30,000 nucleotides of DNA, from positions 2,598,335 to 2,628,334 of the forward strand of contig CM022670.1 of assembly GCA_012295275.1 (NCBI GenBank). The letters are read 5' to 3'. Both the position numbers and the translations under genes were made by a program. Numbering within the stretch: the first letter of the stretch is position 1; every line of letters starts with the position of its first letter. The notes beneath the pieces are model-generated. The model had not been told where the DNA came from. It saw only the letters and a program-made list of their open reading frames with translations, and made no database searches. Origin of the DNA: Chrysomallon squamiferum (lineage: Eukaryota; Mollusca; Gastropoda; Neomphalida; Peltospiridae). Positions 10,863 to 22,123 of the stretch are shown one piece after another.

Positions 10863-11145
10863 ATCCGGACTGATAAAAAAAAAAAGATAAAAAAATCTTT
10901 GCAATACGATGCAGAATTGCGTAGAATTGCCAACAAATATGTTAACGTTTGCCGATATTTTCCGCAGCCGGTTTTCATCTTGATTTTCGCTGCTTCAGAG
11001 GAAACCGCAGCACATTTCAGGGATTTCGTTGACTTAATATCAATAAATCATTATTATTATTATTATTATTATTATTTTTTTATTTTATTATTATTTTTAT
11101 TATTATTATTATTTTTTTAAATAAAATAAAATTAAAAATTAAAAA
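10863..11145. other. Upstream flank with A-run and (TTA)n / T-rich tract
   Basis: Complex AT-rich sequence to about 11045, then TTA and T-rich repeats to about 11120 and an AAAAT-rich end. No gene. Confidence 0.7.
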
Positions 11146-11428
11146 TAACTCTTATCAAGCAAGTATTGATGCCCTTGAATTAACAGTTGGGTTTGTTTGA
11201 ACAATGGTATTACTTTCTCGTGACAGCCTTTGTTAGGTGGATAAACTTTACAATTTGCATTTCCACGATCAAAGACTGTTTTGAAAGGGTAAATAAATAA
11301 TAAGTGATTATATTTGACCGGATTTCTTGAGAAAAACAGAAATATTTGTCCCTGACACAAGATATAAGATGTAAAATCGCGACATTATCGGATTTACATA
11401 TAAATAAATAAATAAATATATTTATATG
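11146..11428. other. Unique upstream sequence, no gene recognised
   Basis: Moderately complex sequence ending in an AAAT run at 11401-11418. Reverse open frames crossing it show no recognised domain. Confidence 0.5.
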
Positions 11429-11745
<317 letters not shown>

Positions 11746-11962
11746 TTTCGCTGTCACTGCTATTGTTGCTGCTGCTGCTGATAGTAGTAGTAATACTCTA
11801 ATACTTATGCAGCTGTTGTAATATGGCTACAGTGTACTACTAATATTACTACGATTGCTGGTCTTATTTTTGTTGTTACTGTGATTATTGTTTATGATAA
11901 TAATAATTAGTAGTAGTATTACTTTTATTATTGTTATTTATTATAAAATTTTAAAAACCCAA
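11746..11962. other. Degenerate CTG/TAG trinucleotide-rich flank
   Basis: Short GCT, TAG and ATT words decaying away from the CTA array. No gene. Confidence 0.7.
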
Positions 11963-12085
11963 TATAATAATAATAATAATAATATATATAACAATAATAA
12001 TAATAATACAACAATAACAATAATATATAATAATAACAACAATAATAATAATAATAACGACAACAATAATAACAATAATAATAAA
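11963..12085. repeat. (AAT)n / (AAC)n microsatellite
   Basis: Interrupted AAT/ACA trinucleotides, followed to about 12160 by ACAAA-rich sequence. Confidence 0.93.
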
Positions 12086-12398
12086 TCGATGCAATAAACA
12101 ATAAATGAAACTAGATTAAAAACAAAACAAAAACAAACAACACAACACAACAAAAAAACAATCAGACAAATAAAACAAATGTTATTGCAAATAAGAAATA
12201 AATAAAAATTCACCAAGTATAATAAAATGATAAAATTATCATTATCACCATCGTTGTTGTCTTTCCTGTTGATAGATACGAAGTTTTATTGATTTTTTTA
12301 AATTTTATTTTTACGTAATCTTTTTTTAATTTTTTTTTTATATATTTTCTTGTTACTATTTATTTATTCATTTATTTGATTATTCTTCTCCTTCTTTT
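12086..12398. other. AT-rich low-complexity sequence, no gene recognised
   Basis: A-rich then T-rich, with a GATGATA-type word cluster around 12225-12280. No coding potential. Confidence 0.6.
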
Positions 12399-12487
12399 CT
12401 CCTCCTCCTCCTCCTCCTCCTCCTCCTCCTTCTTCTTCTTCTTCTTCTTCTTCTTCTTCTTCTTCTTCTTCTTCTTCTTCTTCTTCT
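12399..12487. repeat. (CCT)n followed by (TTC)n
   Basis: A homopyrimidine compound trinucleotide tract: CCT to about 12430, then TTC. Confidence 0.97.
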
Positions 12488-12569
12488 ATTACTGAATTAC
12501 TTACCTACTTAATTAATTTATTTATATATATATATATTTATTTATTTATTTTCATATAGAATTTGTGGA

Positions 12570-12760
12570 CAGAAAGACAGAGAGACGGATAGAGAGTCAG
12601 ACAGAGAGCCATTACTGGACCAGAAAAACGCGAGAAAGAAAACCGTGAGAAGGAGAGAAAGAAAAGAAAGAAAGAAAGAAAGAAAGAAAGAGATAGAGAA
12701 GCATACGGCTGAAAGAGAGAAAGAGAAAGTCAAAGAAAAAACAAAAAGAGAAAATTATAT
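12570..12760. repeat. Purine-rich GA/GAAA tract
   Basis: AGAGAG, GAAAGAAA and related words, with a pure GAAA core at about 12660-12690. Confidence 0.9.
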
Positions 12761-13059
12761 TTATAATAAAACATTACTTCACCATCTCTGTTTGCCCCAA
12801 AACTTAAAAATAATTTATAAAATAAAAGCTAGAGAGACGACAAAAATTAATAGAAGACTTTATGGGGGAACAAGAAAGGAGAAAAAAAAAAAAGAAGAAG
12901 AAGGGTAGGAGGAAATTAGGAAAACGAGGATGCAACAAATTTACAACTTCAGCCACCTCGTTAACAGAAAAAAAAAAAAAAAACAGAGGAAAAAGGAGAG
13001 GAAAGAGAGAAACATTCGGTAACTGTGAATGGGACAATAATTTTCTTCAAGTTTAAACG
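12761..13059. other. A-rich sequence with purine tracts, no gene recognised
   Basis: AAAGAAGAAG tract at 12881-12905 and A runs at 12968-12983. Overlapping open frames are Lys/Arg- or Phe-rich artefacts. Confidence 0.6.
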
Positions 13060-13300
13060 TGGTATGCTGGAACTGCTCGTGTTACATACGTGCACTGGGT
13101 TATCCTGTTCAGTCTTGATGAATAGTTCTGGGAATTTTGATTGAAACCGAAATCGTCGGAAACCGAAATATTGCAGAAGGCTGCGACATGTTTCCCCGCC
13201 ATTGCTGCAAAGAATTTACATTTTTTTGTTCGCGTCGACAATTTTACATTCAGACGAGAACGTCCTGAGTCTTCTTCGGTCGATAAAAATTATTCTGATT
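13060..13300. promoter_or_regulatory. High-complexity island with duplicated GAAACCGAAAT
   Basis: A repeat-free stretch that holds an exact 11 bp direct repeat at 13143-13153 and 13159-13169. Each copy matches the GAAANNGAAA spacing of IRF-type sites. It sits about 2.6 kb upstream of dachshund. The open frames over it lack recognisable domains. Regulatory role is inferred. Confidence 0.3.
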
Positions 13301-13859
13301 TCTTCTTCTTTTGTTATTTTTCGTTTTTAAAATCCTTTATTGCACTATCTTCAACTGTATATGTTTATAAATACCTTTATGCTGCATATCAGTTCAACTT
13401 ATTTTGCATCTCGATATCTTGTGAACTGAGAGGTCACGTGTTAACACAAGAGCCAATCAAACCGAGCGTTACTTTCTTTGAGAGTTTTGATGTCCGAATC
13501 GCTATGATATAAAAATTAAGGGTAACTTTACAGTGTATAAACTAGGTTTGTGTAACACTGTTTAAAATAACTGTAACCATATTTTTACAAATCTCCACAA
13601 AAGGTATTTTTGTTAACGTACAGACTTCGTAATCGAAGACGCGTTTTTTTCATACCTTGTTGCAATAATTTGTTTTAAATTATAAGAATCTATTATACAG
13701 CTTAATAAATTGTTCCTAACCATTCGCCTTGCTGTTAAGTTACTAGTGTACATAAAATAACATCAGTATTTTTTAAATTTAATTAATTGTTTGTCTTTTT
13801 ATTTATTTATATTTAATTTCCATTCATTGTATTCTTCATTGCCTATTATAGCCGTCTAT
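13301..13859. other. AT-rich upstream sequence, no gene recognised
   Basis: Mostly single-copy-looking, with a CACGTG E-box at about 13436-13441. No supported gene. Confidence 0.5.
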
Positions 13860-13953
13860 ATCATCATCTTCATTATCATCATAATAATCTGTATCATCTA
13901 TTTCATCATCATCACCATCATCATCATAATAAAAAAATAATGATAATAACAAC

Positions 13954-13989
<36 letters not shown>

Positions 13990-14035
13990 TTTATTATAGT
14001 TATTATTATTGCTTTTGTTGTTGTTGTCATTATTA
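13860..14035. repeat. (ATC)n and (ATT)n low-complexity tract
   Basis: ATCATC-rich section to about 13930, then ATT at 13957-13987 and TTG/ATT words. The reverse-strand Asp-rich and Ile-rich translation is an artefact. Confidence 0.9.
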
Positions 14036-14687
14036 GTATTAATAAAACTAATTAATTACCTTTCCGTTTGTTCTTTTATTTACTCTACATTTCCATGTTC
14101 CATTATGTAAGTGTTTATATATAAAAACATGTGCATATAAATCGTACACTAATATATTCCTGTTCATTTCCTACCGAAACACGCAAAAGAAGACAATGAC
14201 ATGCAAATGTAGACACTAGAATTAATTCAGTGTCGTTCTAGTAATTGTTTTCTTTTTATTCGGTTTTGATCAACTGAAGGGAGGTTCTAGAATCTTGCAC
14301 AGAGGGTGTGCATATATTTGACTGCAGGTCCGAACCACAAAATAAAAATTTCTACATTAATATCAACATGGTTTGCTTTTTTTATTTATTAAAAAAAAAT
14401 TCTATTACTTTTTTCATTTTAATAGATTTATACTTTATCCTTTTTTCGTATTTTTTTCTCCTTACGCCATTCTTTTTTTTCTTTTTCGTCAATATTTTAC
14501 TTTATTATTTTTTCCTTTATTCTTTAAATATCGTATTTTCTCTTTGTCTTCCTTCTTCATATATACTTAATATATACTTTTTCTTTCTTTTTTACCTTTC
14601 TTCTTAGTCAAAAGATAAAATAACTGAGGTTTACGAGTTCAGTCTACAGATGCAGTGTCTTTTTAAAAGCAGTTTTACCTGTAAACA
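14036..14687. other. AT/T-rich upstream sequence, no gene recognised
   Basis: A more complex part at 14100-14370, then pyrimidine/T-rich sequence to about 14610 whose Phe/Leu-rich open frames are artefacts. Confidence 0.55.
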
Positions 14688-14870
14688 AACCCTAGCCACA
14701 CCCTACGAAACGAGACCTAGAACAACCCAGATTATTATTCTAATGCCCACCCACACACGATGAAACAAGTCCTAAAACAACTCCTGTTATTATTCCAATA
14801 CCTAGTCACAAACCCTACCCACCCCCTTTAAACGAGTCCCCGAAACTACCCTGATTATTATTACTACTGT
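14688..14870. repeat. Diverged minisatellite, about 60-65 bp unit, three copies
   Basis: Three diverged copies share the order AACCCTA..CACCC, then GAAAC(G/A)AG(T)CC, then AAC(A)ACC/TCCTG, then ATTATTATT. The ATTATTATT marks fall near 14731, 14788 and 14856. The C-rich segments stand out from the AT-rich surroundings. Confidence 0.75.
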
Positions 14871-15100
14871 GTTTTACAGAGCGAATAAAGATCCGTGATT
14901 TATCATCAGCGGTTAGAAGACATCTGTCACCGTGGCACGTAATTCTCGTTTTTACCTGGACTTAGTCGTGTGCGTGTCTTCAGAAAGCTTTATTAATATT
15001 TAAACAAATCTTTCCACAGCGGTGCATTCACTCTCGCCGCAAAACCGGATATTAAAACTGTTCGTTTTGCTTTTTACGTATTGTGAAAGTGTGCATTAAG
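14871..15100. other. High-complexity island, candidate regulatory sequence
   Basis: Repeat-free sequence including GTCACCGTGGCACGTAATTC (about 14925-14944) and a CATCTG E-box near 14921. No coding potential; function inferred only. Confidence 0.25.
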
Positions 15101-15523
15101 AGTGGTCTGATAAACTGTTGTAATGCACGAGATATAAATGAAGACGATAAAGAGAAAAGAGAAATAAAAATTTAAAAAAAAGAAAAAAGAAAGGAAAGAT
15201 GTTCAGACTGTACTGAATGAGATAGTAGAAGAATAGAAGAGAGATGTGTTTGAGAAATGATGCAATGTAAATAAATACGCAGTCGAAATGGTAAGTAAAT
15301 AACGAAAAGACGGTATATAAAAAAAACAGAAAAACAAACATATACAAATACATAAATAAAAAATAAAAAATAAAAATAAATAAATGAACAAACAAACAAA
15401 CAAACAAATAAAAAAAAAAAAAAAAAGGCCGACGTCGTATTAGGTAATGTAAATTCGTAAAGGGAAAAAAAAGAGAGAGACAGACAGGTAAGATACATGG
15501 CTAGAGCGATGGTCGATCAGACA
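15101..15523. repeat. Purine/A-rich low-complexity sequence
   Basis: A- and GA-rich plus strand with (AAAT)/(AAAC) at 15350-15410 and an A run to about 15426. Overlapping reverse open frames are Phe/Leu/Tyr-rich artefacts. Confidence 0.75.
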
Positions 15524-15555
15524 AATACAGACAGACAGACAGACAGACAGACAGC
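15524..15555. repeat. (ACAG)n microsatellite
   Basis: About eight tandem ACAG units. Confidence 0.95.
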
Positions 15556-15749
15556 AGTTATACACGGAATTATCGATGGAATGTAGGATACGCAGTTAGA
15601 TAAGGAGAAAGAAAGATAAACAAAAAACAAAACAAAATGAAAGCAGTAGATAAACAGTGACAGAGAGATAAAGGAAACAAAGGGCACGGACCGAGATAAA
15701 TTTATATAAATACGTAGACAGAAAGACTTACAACCGGACGGACACTTAG

Positions 15750-15962
15750 ATTAAAAATAAAATAAAAACAAAAATAAAATAAAATAAAATAAAATAAAAT
15801 AAAATAAAATAAAATAAACAAACAAACAAACAAACAAACAAATGAATAAATAAAATAAAATAAAATATGATAAAATAAATAAACAAGCAAACAAACAAAC
15901 AAACAAACAAACAAACAAATAAATTAACATAAAATAAATAAATAAATAAATAAATAAATAAG
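15750..15962. repeat. (AAAAT)n / (AAAC)n / (AAAT)n array
   Basis: Alternating AAAAT and AAAC blocks (AAAAT at about 15764-15818, AAAC at 15818-15842 and 15882-15918, AAAT at the end). The AAAAT-then-AAAC order occurs twice, so the compound block has been duplicated. Confidence 0.95.
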
Positions 15963-16027
15963 AATTAAATGTTTAATATAAAAACAAATGAACGAACTTT
16001 TTTCTTTGTCTTTTATTTTTTTTATTT

Positions 16028-16030
<3 letters not shown>

Positions 16031-16064
<34 letters not shown>

Positions 16065-16113
16065 CTCTGAATTAAAGAAAAAGGGGACAGACAAAAAAAA
16101 AAAAAAAAAAAAA
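16031..16113. repeat. Poly(T) and poly(A) tracts in inverted arrangement
   Basis: A T30 run (16031-16060) is followed 32 bp later by an A21 run (16093-16113). The opposed tails could pair, or could mark two old retroposed tails. Further A runs lie at about 16461-16480 and 16640-16663. Confidence 0.9.
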
Positions 16114-16129
16114 GTTTTTTCAAAAAAGG

Positions 16130-16440
16130 TGAAAATATTTACTTTATCGATCTGGAACACACAAAGAGAAACTCGTACAATCACCGCTCTCGTGTTAAAC
16201 CCAGAGATGTGGTTTTTACAGTCTCAGCGATTTCTGTGGGTTTTTTTTTTCTTTTTTTCTCCCCCCTCGGCTATCGAATTAAGAAATTTGTTAATCTGCA
16301 AATGCACACGAAATGAGGAAGTTTGAAATTAGCGAAACCACTGATGTTTCCCTTCGTTCGTTGACACAGACCAAACTTCGGCATCCTCAGCAAAGCTTGT
16401 TGTTGAATCTGTAATTATGACGGCTGATTCGAAACTGATT
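16130..16440. other. Moderately complex island with RUNX-type words
   Basis: Apart from a T-run at 16240-16260 the stretch is complex. It contains TGTGGTTT at about 16209-16216, AAACCACTG at 16335-16343, and a TAATTA homeodomain word at about 16412-16417. Candidate regulatory sequence; not proven. Confidence 0.25.
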
Positions 16441-17392
16441 CTGAATTTTGTTGGTTTTTTTAAAAAAAAAAAAAAAAAAAAACAAAGAAAGTAAATAACT
16501 GGAGAATTTGTTAGTAAAAAAAAAAATGTGTTATTTGTAAACGTCGTGAGAAAATAAAGAAAAATAAATAAAGAAGTTATTATTATTAATAGTTAATTAA
16601 TTTATTTTATCTTTCAATTCATTTTTCATACGATACATCAAAAAAAAAAAAAAAAAAAAAAAATTTAATAGACGATACTGAAATTAATAATAAACAAAAT
16701 GCAATACTTCAATAATAAAATAAAATTATAAAATTAATTAATAAATTAATATGTCTAGTTTGATAATTTTAAACATTTTTAAGTTTTAAAATTTTAATTT
16801 TTTTTTATTTTTACAAATTTTACCTTTAATCTTATCCTTATAAATTCAGATGTGTATGATCTATATGTGGTCACCAGGTTTAATTCTGAGATATTCCTGT
16901 CCATATTAAAATTCCACGCATGTGCATTTTCATTTTGTTACTATATATCTGCAATACATTCTTCTCTGTACTGTAATCCTACAGTTTATGAGAATAAAGT
17001 CGTTGTCACTGTTATAGGCTGAAACATTGGCTTTATCCGATATCTCAAAACATGATCCGAATTATAAACTCATTTATTATCTTTTAAACAATCCTGAAGA
17101 TGCGTTTTAATTATAACAACGCTAATCACAAGCAAAGTGGAATATTTTATATTCATCTTTCTATAGAGAAAAAAATCGTATACAAATTTAGCGAAACTTT
17201 GACTGGAACGGGAAATAAGTAAAAAGCTACGCAAAAGAAAAAACAATCCTACGAAACATATAATTTATCAAAAGATATAATCATAAAAGTATACTGGCTA
17301 ATTATTATAAAAGGTGTTACTTCATTTTATGTATTCTTTGGTGATAAAAGATTTGTAATTTTCAATAATGGCTAATCCTCAAATATTGATGT
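16441..17392. other. AT-rich upstream sequence, no gene recognised
   Basis: AT-rich with homopolymer runs to about 16820, then ordinary AT-rich sequence. No open frame of note. Confidence 0.6.
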
Positions 17393-17393
17393 A

Positions 17394-17420
17394 TGTGTGT
17401 GTGTGTGTGTGTGTGTGTTT
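17394..17420. repeat. (GT)n microsatellite
   Basis: About 26 bp of GT repeat. Confidence 0.95.
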
Positions 17421-17632
17421 TTGTACAGATGATAAATATAAGCTGAAAAACAGAGGTTCGTAACATATTGAGATTAAAATCTAAAAATTATTGCGAAAAA
17501 TAAAGTTACGGTGAAACGTGTTATGTGAAATAACGATTTGTGCAGCCATTTGTAATTATCAGTAGATTATTTTATGCGTAACAGAGCTAAATGATTTTTT
17601 AGCTTTTTAAACCAGTACAATTATAACAATGC

Positions 17633-17634
<2 letters not shown>

Positions 17635-17718
<84 letters not shown>

Positions 17719-17724
17719 CCTCCC

Positions 17725-17759
<35 letters not shown>
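17635..17759. repeat. (TC)n microsatellite
   Basis: About 125 bp of TC with one CCCTCCC-type interruption near 17715-17730. Confidence 0.98.
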
Positions 17760-17763
<4 letters not shown>

Positions 17764-18229
17764 CTGAATAGCTGAATAATATCTATCTATCCGTCGTTAT
17801 AATTATATCTGAGTTTGTTGTTTGTCTGCGAAAAATGTCTCTGTCCGTCTGTTTATGTTTCTTTTTGCTCAGCAAATCAAATCATCGATCCGTCCGTCTA
17901 TCTATCTGCCAACCTGTCTGTCTGTCTCTTTAATTCCCTTTCTCTTAGTTGCACGCACTCATTCTATCACCTCTGTCTGAGTTTCTGTTAACATTTTATT
18001 GCTATGGTCTACGGTTCTTCGGTGGTGGCAATGCGCTCATCTAAACTGCCAAAACAAGGAAAGGGTTGAATGAGTCCACTATATACTAATTACTCAGACC
18101 GTACTTGGATCATTAAGCAGGAAAACAGAGGTAGTGCACTGTGTCACTCCTTGACGTTTTGGGGTGTGGTTCGTATAAACAATTACAGTTGAAGACAGTC
18201 TTAATGTAATGCACTACTGACAGAAGTAG
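17760..18229. other. Upstream sequence with CTGT/CTAT words, no gene recognised
   Basis: CTGTCTGT-type words at 17840-17930 derive from tetranucleotide slippage. 18000-18229 is more complex and unrecognised. Confidence 0.55.
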
Positions 18230-18401
18230 CATGTGGTGGTGGTAGTAATGGTAGTATCAGCATTGCTGGTAGTAGGATTAGTAGCAATAGTAGTATCAGT
18301 ATTGCTGGTAGTAGGATTAGTAGCAATAGTAGCAACAGTATTGCTGGTAGTAGGATTAGCAGCAATAGTAGCAACAGTATTGCTGGTAGCAGGATTAGTA
18401 A

Positions 18402-18434
<33 letters not shown>

Positions 18435-18445
18435 TAGTAGTAGCA
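18230..18445. repeat. 39 bp minisatellite grading into (CAG)n/(TAG)n
   Basis: Units beginning GGTAGTAGGATTAG start at 18268, 18307, 18346 and 18385, an exact 39 bp period, with a truncated unit before the first. The fourth fades into GCA/GTA triplets up to about 18445. The period is a multiple of three, so a hydrophobic 13-residue repeat can be read on the plus strand, but flanks give no gene. Confidence 0.94.
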
Positions 18446-18532
18446 GAGGTAGATTGATCTTAGTGCTAACAGCAGAAGTGGACGAAAGAGAGTAATAAAA
18501 AGTTTGTAGTATTAGAAGTTCGTATCACAGAA

Positions 18533-18537
18533 ACAGC

Positions 18538-18574
<37 letters not shown>

Positions 18575-18690
18575 ATGACTCAGTGTTAATAACAATAGTA
18601 CCAGTGATAACAGTTGTAGCAGTTGAAATAATAGTAACAACAGCAGAAGCAACAGCAGCACAAAAGTAAAAGCAGTGGTAGCTGTTATAC
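18533..18690. repeat. (TAG)n followed by degenerate (AAC)/(AGC) triplets
   Basis: Pure TAG at about 18538-18573, then decayed trinucleotide sequence. Confidence 0.9.
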
Positions 18691-19119
18691 AGTTACTGCT
18701 TTATAAGACGTCTTAGTTATGTCAGTTTTTATCTCCCACATAAAATACTTCCATCAGTAATAAATTAATAATATTAGTAACAGCTTGTGTGGAATAAATA
18801 ACATCCAGGTTAGAAAATGATAGCTTAATTTTTACAAGAATTTAAAACAATGACTATGCATCACCATTATGAAGCATTATTTCAGTTATTTCTTTATTTT
18901 GTGTTTTTTTTACAAAAGGGAAATAACTCATGTAATTGACAGGTTACGGATCAGCCAGACATCGGATCGCACCCAGGTGAAGTTTATTGAGTAACTGTTC
19001 AGTCCAGATCTGTTTTTAACCCAAACTCAGTACTTGTTGACATAAATTTAAAAAAATAAAAGCCAGATTGACAAATTAAGGCCTTTTAACACAATGGTCC
19101 GTATTAATGTAATTCGCTT
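18691..19119. other. Upstream sequence, no gene recognised
   Basis: AT-rich with a more complex part at about 18930-19040. No supported gene or element. Confidence 0.5.
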
Positions 19120-19460
19120 TGATGGGATTTTGATGAACGCTTCCGGTCCGATGTCCCGTTTTTTATCGTTCTTAGTACGAGACTTCCTCCACGGATGCAC
19201 AGTTCATTTCGGTCTGTGGAGGAAAGACGTTTTTATAGTTATTTATTTTTCCACTTGAGGGCGCAAACGTCTCGAGTACATTATTACGGCGATGCCACTT
19301 GCGTTTTATCATTTCCTGAACTATGGAAACAAATTGGCTTTAATTTAATGCAACGACGACATATTGCTTTACCGGGCGGTTTTGTCAAACCCTGTTACAA
19401 ATGTGTGTCTTGTTCTCCTGTCTAGAACACGTTACGTGATTGGATGGTTTTCAGAGCTGA
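19120..19460. other. High-complexity island with hairpin and 76-codon open frame
   Basis: Repeat-free sequence with near-balanced composition. It holds the inverted repeat TTCCTCCAC (19184-19192) / GTGGAGGAA (19216-19224). A plus-strand open frame at 19195-19425 has mixed amino-acid composition with three Cys near its end but no recognised domain. Candidate conserved noncoding element or unrecognised exon. Confidence 0.3.
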
Positions 19461-19687
19461 TCAGTAAAGACCGAGTTACGAAAAACATTTTTTGAAAATT
19501 ATAATATATATATATATATATTTTTTTGTCTTTTTTTTTTAAATTTATTTAGTTGGTTGGTAATTTTTGAGTAGTGCATGTATTTAAGTTTGTATAAAGT
19601 TTAACGAAAATTTTATATTTATTTTTATTTTATGAAATCCCATATTTATGCTGGCATGTCGTTAATGTGAAGTTTGTCCATCCAGTT

Positions 19688-19855
19688 ATTTATTTATTTA
19701 TTGTTTGTTTGTTTGTCTGTCTTTCTGTTTGTTTAATTGTTAGCATCAGTATAATCAGTATAGCATACATACAACGATACATACAGATATACATACATAC
19801 ATACATATATACACACACACACACAGACACACACACACACACATATATATATGTA
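19688..19855. repeat. (TTTA)/(TTTG), then (TACA)/(CA) microsatellites
   Basis: Two neighbouring tracts: TTTA/TTTG at about 19688-19735 and TACA/CA at about 19765-19850. Confidence 0.92.
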
Positions 19856-20365
19856 CGTGAGTACACAAATACAAACATCTGAAGACAAAGGTTACGACAA
19901 CATGAAAGGCAACCTTGCTCCGCTTATTAAAACAAAGTGTGTCACCTATCTCATTAGTAACCTAGCAACCAAACCAGTCGGCTCCGACAAATGATTGATT
20001 TAACCGGAAAACGCCTATCGAAATAATTTTTCTTTTTTGGATTCAAATTTCCTTGTCTTCTTTTTCTTTTTTCTTTTTTTTTTCATAATCATAAATATTT
20101 CATTTTAAAGGAATTAATATCACACACAATGGTGAGGACTTCAAAGACGTTACGTTTGTTTCACATCTCTTCTGCCTGTCTTCATGTTGTCATATTTCAC
20201 GTGAATAATTCATAGTAAGAATGAAAATACACTTTTTATGATCTCTAGCTGTGCTAGCACGGTACCTGTGTGGAAGCCATCATTTTCTGTTTTATTAGCA
20301 GCTTCCTGTCCTAATACATTTCTCAGATCGTATACGTTTTAATTAGTATTATTCTGTCACAATTT
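19856..20365. other. Upstream sequence, no gene recognised
   Basis: Moderately complex at 19860-20010 and 20100-20340, T-rich between. Nothing recognisable. Confidence 0.5.
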
Positions 20366-20670
20366 TCCTTTTTCTGTTTGTTTTTCAAGTTCTTTTTATT
20401 TGTTTCTTTCACTGTCTCTTTGTTTCTCTCTCTTGCTTTCTTTCGTTATTTCTTTACCTCATACTTTCTCTCTTTCTTTCTTTATTTTTTCTCCTTTTTT
20501 CTTTCTTTGATTTTATTCTTTCTTTGTATGTTAAGTCATTACTTTGTTTTTCTTTCATTCGCACGTACTTACGTTTTTCTTCTTTGCATTTCTTAATTGC
20601 ACTCATTAGTTTTTTTTACTCATTCGCATAATCGTTTTTTTCGGTTTTTCATTCTTTCTTACTTTCTTGG
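20366..20670. repeat. Pyrimidine-rich (TTTC)n-like tract
   Basis: About 300 bp dominated by TTTC, TTTCT and CTCTTT words. The Phe/Leu/Ser-rich open frame is an artefact. Confidence 0.85.
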
Positions 20671-20836
20671 ATTCTTATCTGCTTTAAATAGATTTCCTTT
20701 GTTCTTTGTGAATGTATGCACGTGTGTGTATGTGCCTGTGTATTATATATAGATAAGTATGTATGCATTTGTGACTACATTTGTATTTTGAGTTTGTATC
20801 ACAAAATACGTTTACTTTGTGAATAATATAATTTTG

Positions 20837-21535
<699 letters not shown>

Positions 21536-21571
21536 GATAATGTCTAATCACGACCTCAAAAACAAGTCAGA

Positions 21572-21648
21572 TGCCGCTGACGAGACTCGAACGTATGACA
21601 CCCATTCACCCGCACTCCGAAGTCGGACGATGTCACCGTTCTGCCACA
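21572..21648 (-). mobile_element. Degraded tRNA-Arg-derived SINE head (or tRNA pseudogene)
   Basis: On the minus strand, TGGCAGAACGG (21646-21636) matches a Pol III A box and GTTCGAGTCTC (21592-21582) a B box, about 44 bp apart. Between them is CGTCCGACTTCGGA, the anticodon arm typical of tRNA-Arg with a TCG anticodon. The 3' side of the anticodon stem (GTGCG) no longer pairs and no acceptor stem is evident, so it is not a working tRNA. tRNA-Arg-related SINEs are described in cephalopods. A SINE body and tail could not be delimited. Confidence 0.65.
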
Positions 21649-21680
21649 AAGAAAATCAAGAGATTGTAATACAGAAGAGA

Positions 21681-21925
21681 TGTATGTATGGATGTATGGA
21701 TGGATGTATGGATGTATGTATGTATGTATGTATGTATGTATGTATGTATGTATGTATGTATGTATGTATGTATGTATGTATGTATGTATGTATGTATGTA
21801 TGTATGTATGTATGTATACATGTATGTGTATGTATGTGTGTGTGTATCTTTGTATCTATAAATATATTTACATATTTATGTGTGCATTTGTGTCAGTGCA
21901 CGTGTATGTGTGTTTGTGTGTATTA
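21681..21925. repeat. (TATG)n array with GT-rich end
   Basis: A nearly pure TATG array to about 21818, then TG-rich variants to 21925. It begins about 30 bp from the tRNA-like sequence. Confidence 0.97.
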
Positions 21926-22123
21926 ATATATCCTTATATGTTCTATGATAGGCCACACGTCGATTCATTTAATTTGAAAATTTTGTATCAGTGTATTAGT
22001 CCTGTTGCTGATCTTGATATTGTTTTTATTGTGTTCGATCACAATTATTTTATTTCATTTCATATAATTTCATAAATTCAGCTTTGAATAGACAAGATTT
22101 TCATTAGTGAAATACTAATTGGT

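Noticed and set aside
18022-18075. Possible second tRNA-like sequence (TGGCAATGCG then GGTTGAATGAGTCC)
   Set aside because: The A- and B-box matches are too weak and no tRNA arm can be drawn.
18233-18457. Hydrophobic 13-residue repeat protein
   Set aside because: The 39 bp minisatellite explains the repeat, and there is no promoter, splice or domain evidence. Kept only as a finding to check.
21540-22075. Met-Tyr-Val-Cys repeat proteins
   Set aside because: They translate the TATG microsatellite; the N-terminal part of one crosses the tRNA-like SINE relic.
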